DNA of 64,000 nt from Alviniconcha marisindica (lineage: Eukaryota; Mollusca; Gastropoda; Provannidae). How positions within the stretch are numbered: the stretch's first letter is position 1; every line of letters begins with the position of its first letter. The stretch is from contig JABMCL010001886.1 in assembly GCA_018857735.1 (NCBI GenBank), positions 62,001 to 126,000 on the forward strand, read 5' to 3'. A program made the translations under genes and the position numbers. The notes beneath the pieces were generated by a model, which was not told the origin of the DNA, did no database searches, and saw only the letters and a program-made list of their open reading frames with translations. Below, one piece after another: positions 23,816 through 64,000 of this stretch.

Positions 23816-24865
23816 AGCTAAATGTAGATGACACATTTATAAATGCAGTCAGATCACTACCTGGACTTGCACAACTCCAAAATCAAATAATAATAATAAT
23901 AAGAAGCTGCTCTGAGTGTACTTTATATTCTATCCAAAGTGATATGACCCATGACACTTCTTTGCTGGGGGTTCCCTTTAAGCTGTCCTTTAAGATTTCA
24001 TGCATGGTGAATAAAATCATCATTATTGTAACCAGATGATTACAGAGACCCATCAGAGCATTTGGACTGAGTGGCAATAACCTCCATCCCAGTGCACTGA
24101 GCAACTACTGCTCCTATTGAGAGCCAAAGGAAAATCAAAAAAGAGCACCCTGGCAGAGGTGGGTTGACAAAAGCATAGAAGTCATATTGCAGCAACAAGT
24201 GGCATGCATGTGGCACTCTGTTCCAAGTCATACAGATTTCAGACTTACATGCAAGACAATTACAGCACTTGACATCAGTAAACAAACAAAATGTAGATTA
24301 TAATAAATGAATAAACAACTATACAAATGTATTTTTATTTAATAACAAAAGTATCCAAAACAAGCATATGCCAAACTCATTAAAAAGAATGATATAAAGA
24401 CTACTGACAGCAAAGGCTGGGAGCTAAGAACAGTTTCAACCACCACAACTGTCAGACATTTGAGATAGTTTGTTTTTCAATCAGTAGCACTTACAACCAC
24501 ATACCATTAAACAGCTAAAAAAACACACGTTTAACCTGCCTAGACCACCACACTACATCTTCAAGCAAAGGTCACAAGTCAGTTGAAACTGAAAGGCTGT
24601 GCAGCTCTGTCAACTGAACAGAGCAGCAGTTCTTCTTCCTCTGTCAGTTAGAATGATCATTCACACACAGCTCCAAGTAGTTTAGCATGTACCTCAGGTC
24701 TTCTTTTGAAGAACAAAGGCAGGGTTGGTATGATCACAATAGCCAGCTTCATTTATTTTCTGTCCAAATATTCACTAACAACTTCTCTCAGATCTGTACA
24801 TTTTGATTTCAGTTTACACAATGTATTTTCAAAACATCTTAACTGTATATATCAAAAGTTATTAA

Positions 24866-25268
24866 AGGGGAACCAAATTGAAGATGCACTTTTATTTTGC
24901 CTGAAAACAGAAAATGTGCAAATATATTCATCTGCATGTCTGCATGCCAATATTTATACAAAATTACTTTTTTGTTTCAAATTTGAGCTCCTGAAGGCAT
25001 AGTTTGCTCTTTATCAATGAAGAGCAGAAAAGGTTTGGTTCAAGACTTACTTGATACTTTTATTGTCACACATTGGACACATATTGTTTATGATGTCACA
25101 GATTGTTTATGACCATGCAGACTGCTGGGTCAAAATAGCAACACTCATGGTCATGTTTTCATGACTTTCACAAACGGGGCCAGAGAACAAGTGAAAAACT
25201 GCTGTGTGTAATTATTTATTCCATTTCTATTCAAAGGGCCCCTGACACTTCTTCAGTTCAGTTCCCCT
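24866..25268. mobile_element. 403-bp MITE with TTAA target-site duplication
   Basis: TTAA (24862-24865) precedes AGGGGAACCAAATTGAAG. The right end reads CTTCAGTTCAGTTCCCCT followed by TTAA (25269-25272). The imperfect terminal inverted repeats are about 18 bp and there is no coding capacity. A diverged relative lies at about 36125-36440. TTAA duplication fits piggyBac or Kolobok families. Confidence 0.7.
25215..25220 (-). terminator. LRRC9: Candidate LRRC9 poly(A) signal AATAAA
   Basis: This is the first AATAAA (TTTATT on +) after the LRRC9 stop, about 120 nt downstream. It lies inside the MITE at 24866-25268. Further candidates occur near 24890 and 24751. Confidence 0.4.
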
Positions 25269-25338
25269 TTAACATAATTCTTTTGTTTCTACAAATTCTC
25301 AGTTTCTGTCCCACCGGAAACGGACTTCAACACCAAGG

Positions 25339-62669
<37,331 letters not shown>

Positions 62670-64000
62670 CTGAAAGATATTGTGTCAGTGAGGACAAGAA
62701 AATATCTGCAATTAAAAGCAGACTGTTGACCCTCTTGGGCAGGAGGCAGGAACCTGCATTCAGCGTCAGCATTGTGCTTTGCATATCACTATTTTTCTTT
62801 GCATGTGAAACATTATCAAGAAGAGAAAAAAAATGTATGCAAACAGGCAAAACATAATGTGCAAACAAGTATTCATCTAGACATGCTCACAATTTTGTGA
62901 GAGAAAAAAACTGTTGTTTTTATTTTGTTATATTATTTTGTGTATAACAGTGCTGCAATAGTATGAAAATAAAGGAAAAAGAAGAGAAAGAAAAAACAAG
63001 AACTTGTTTCATAAAATGTCTCCATGTTTTAGCTTTATAAAGGTATGTGCAACAGAAAGAACAAATGAGACATGATTACAAGTTCAGTGAGGAGGGAAAC
63101 ATGTCTGAAAAGAAAAATGGAAGAGCTTGAATACCTGCTTGCACAAGCAACAAACTGGGAATCATTCCTCACAGCAGCAGCATGTGACAACACACAAGAG
63201 AAAGCAGTGTGAAAAGGTGCAGGTATGACTGAATCAGGTGAGCCAGCACTGCTTCAGGCTCAGCCTGCATCCATGCATTTCTAATGTGGGACACCACCTG
63301 CTGCAGTCTAGGATAACTATTTTCACCAGGTCACTGTTGGTGTTGCTTGCTGTTTTCACTCAGTGTAGTCACCTTGATATAAGCAACATGGCTGATTCAG
63401 GACACAAAACAGCCAGTAACCTATTTACCACTCAGTGTAGTTGCACAGAGTACAAATGCTCTGCATGAGGTTGCATATTACACTGCTTGTTTTTCTGTCT
63501 CACGTTTGGATAATTTTACATATCAACAGTTTTATTACAAGGAAATATTGATCCTGCAACACAAATTAACAATGTAAGACAGTGGTATAGTGACAACTCA
63601 GGGGAGAAATCAGAAACCTTCCCATACATGCACAGCATACAAAATAGGGATCATCCAGAACAACTGTCTTTTGACAAAAGTGATTCCATAAATTATTCTT
63701 AGCAACAAATGTATTATCATATCAAAGTTGCTTTTCTGTAAAAACAAAACAACACAACAAAAACATCATTCAAATCACACAGGAAAACAGGTCTTCTAAA
63801 GCAGTATTGATCCATCAAATGAACAGATCTAAAGTATATTAAGAAAACAGTAAAACAACTGCTCATTTCCTTTTGATGGCCACTTGCTCAGTTTAATGTA
63901 ACTCATGGTACACTGATGCTGTATGAACAGCTTTGTACACAGTTAAAATGACTTGCAGAATGTTTCTTCTGGATGGGTGTTTGGTGTTTTGTCACTGTTA
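62670..64000. other. Upstream LRRC9 intron, no exon found
   Basis: The incoming phase of the exon at 62669 demands an upstream exon. None with LRR or other coding character was recognised here, so it should lie beyond the window. Confidence 0.5.

Overview
The window looks like nuclear DNA of a lophotrochozoan animal, most likely a marine gastropod mollusc. This is an inference from three things: small exons in large AT-rich introns with GT-AG junctions, very long (TG)n/(CA)n and poly(C)/poly(G) tracts, and several retroposon families of a kind common in molluscs (a tRNA-headed SINE, non-LTR reverse-transcriptase fragments, a protein family known from molluscs and cnidarians). There is no sign of bacterial, phage or organellar DNA.

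Two genes can be assembled exon by exon. (1) On the + strand, 15661-18802, four exons encode a complete 326-residue protein: an N-terminal coiled-coil half and a C-terminal death domain. A short upstream ORF precedes its start codon, and a YY1/ETS-type promoter candidate lies about 1.4 kb upstream. (2) On the - strand, 62669 down to 25339, twenty-five exons with matching splice phases encode the last 1,137 residues of a leucine-rich-repeat protein recognised as LRRC9. Its 5' end lies beyond the right edge. The two genes are convergent, with stop codons about 6.5 kb apart, and LRRC9 fills about 60% of the window.

The first 15 kb contains no intact gene that I can support. It holds a triplicated repeat (640-1420), a zone with a recurring GTCACAAGTAACAT-like motif and a SAP-like fragment (1.9-5.6 kb), LINE relics (8.2 and 12.8 kb), and a decayed multi-copy gene (8.8-10.5 kb). 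Between the two genes lie a SINE (19.9 kb), an orphan exon-like ORF (21.8 kb), a LINE 3' end (23.4 kb) and a TTAA-flanked MITE (24.9-25.3 kb) that carries the first LRRC9 poly(A) signal.

The LRRC9 introns are the most unusual part. At least eight carry minisatellites. Two of these are phased exactly on an authentic 5' splice site, so each unit repeats the end of the exon plus its GT donor (61.7-62.5 kb and 39.5-40.4 kb). A 104-bp duplication in the last intron copies the authentic 3' splice site, with the copy inactivated by AG to AT. The introns also hold a 2.8-kb terminal-inverted-repeat element with an internal motif array (33.3-36.1 kb), a 2.2-kb TTAA element nested inside a SINE (43.1-45.8 kb) and a LINE inserted into a minisatellite (27.3-28.8 kb).

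All calls come from reading the sequence. No database search was run. Family names rest on motif recognition.
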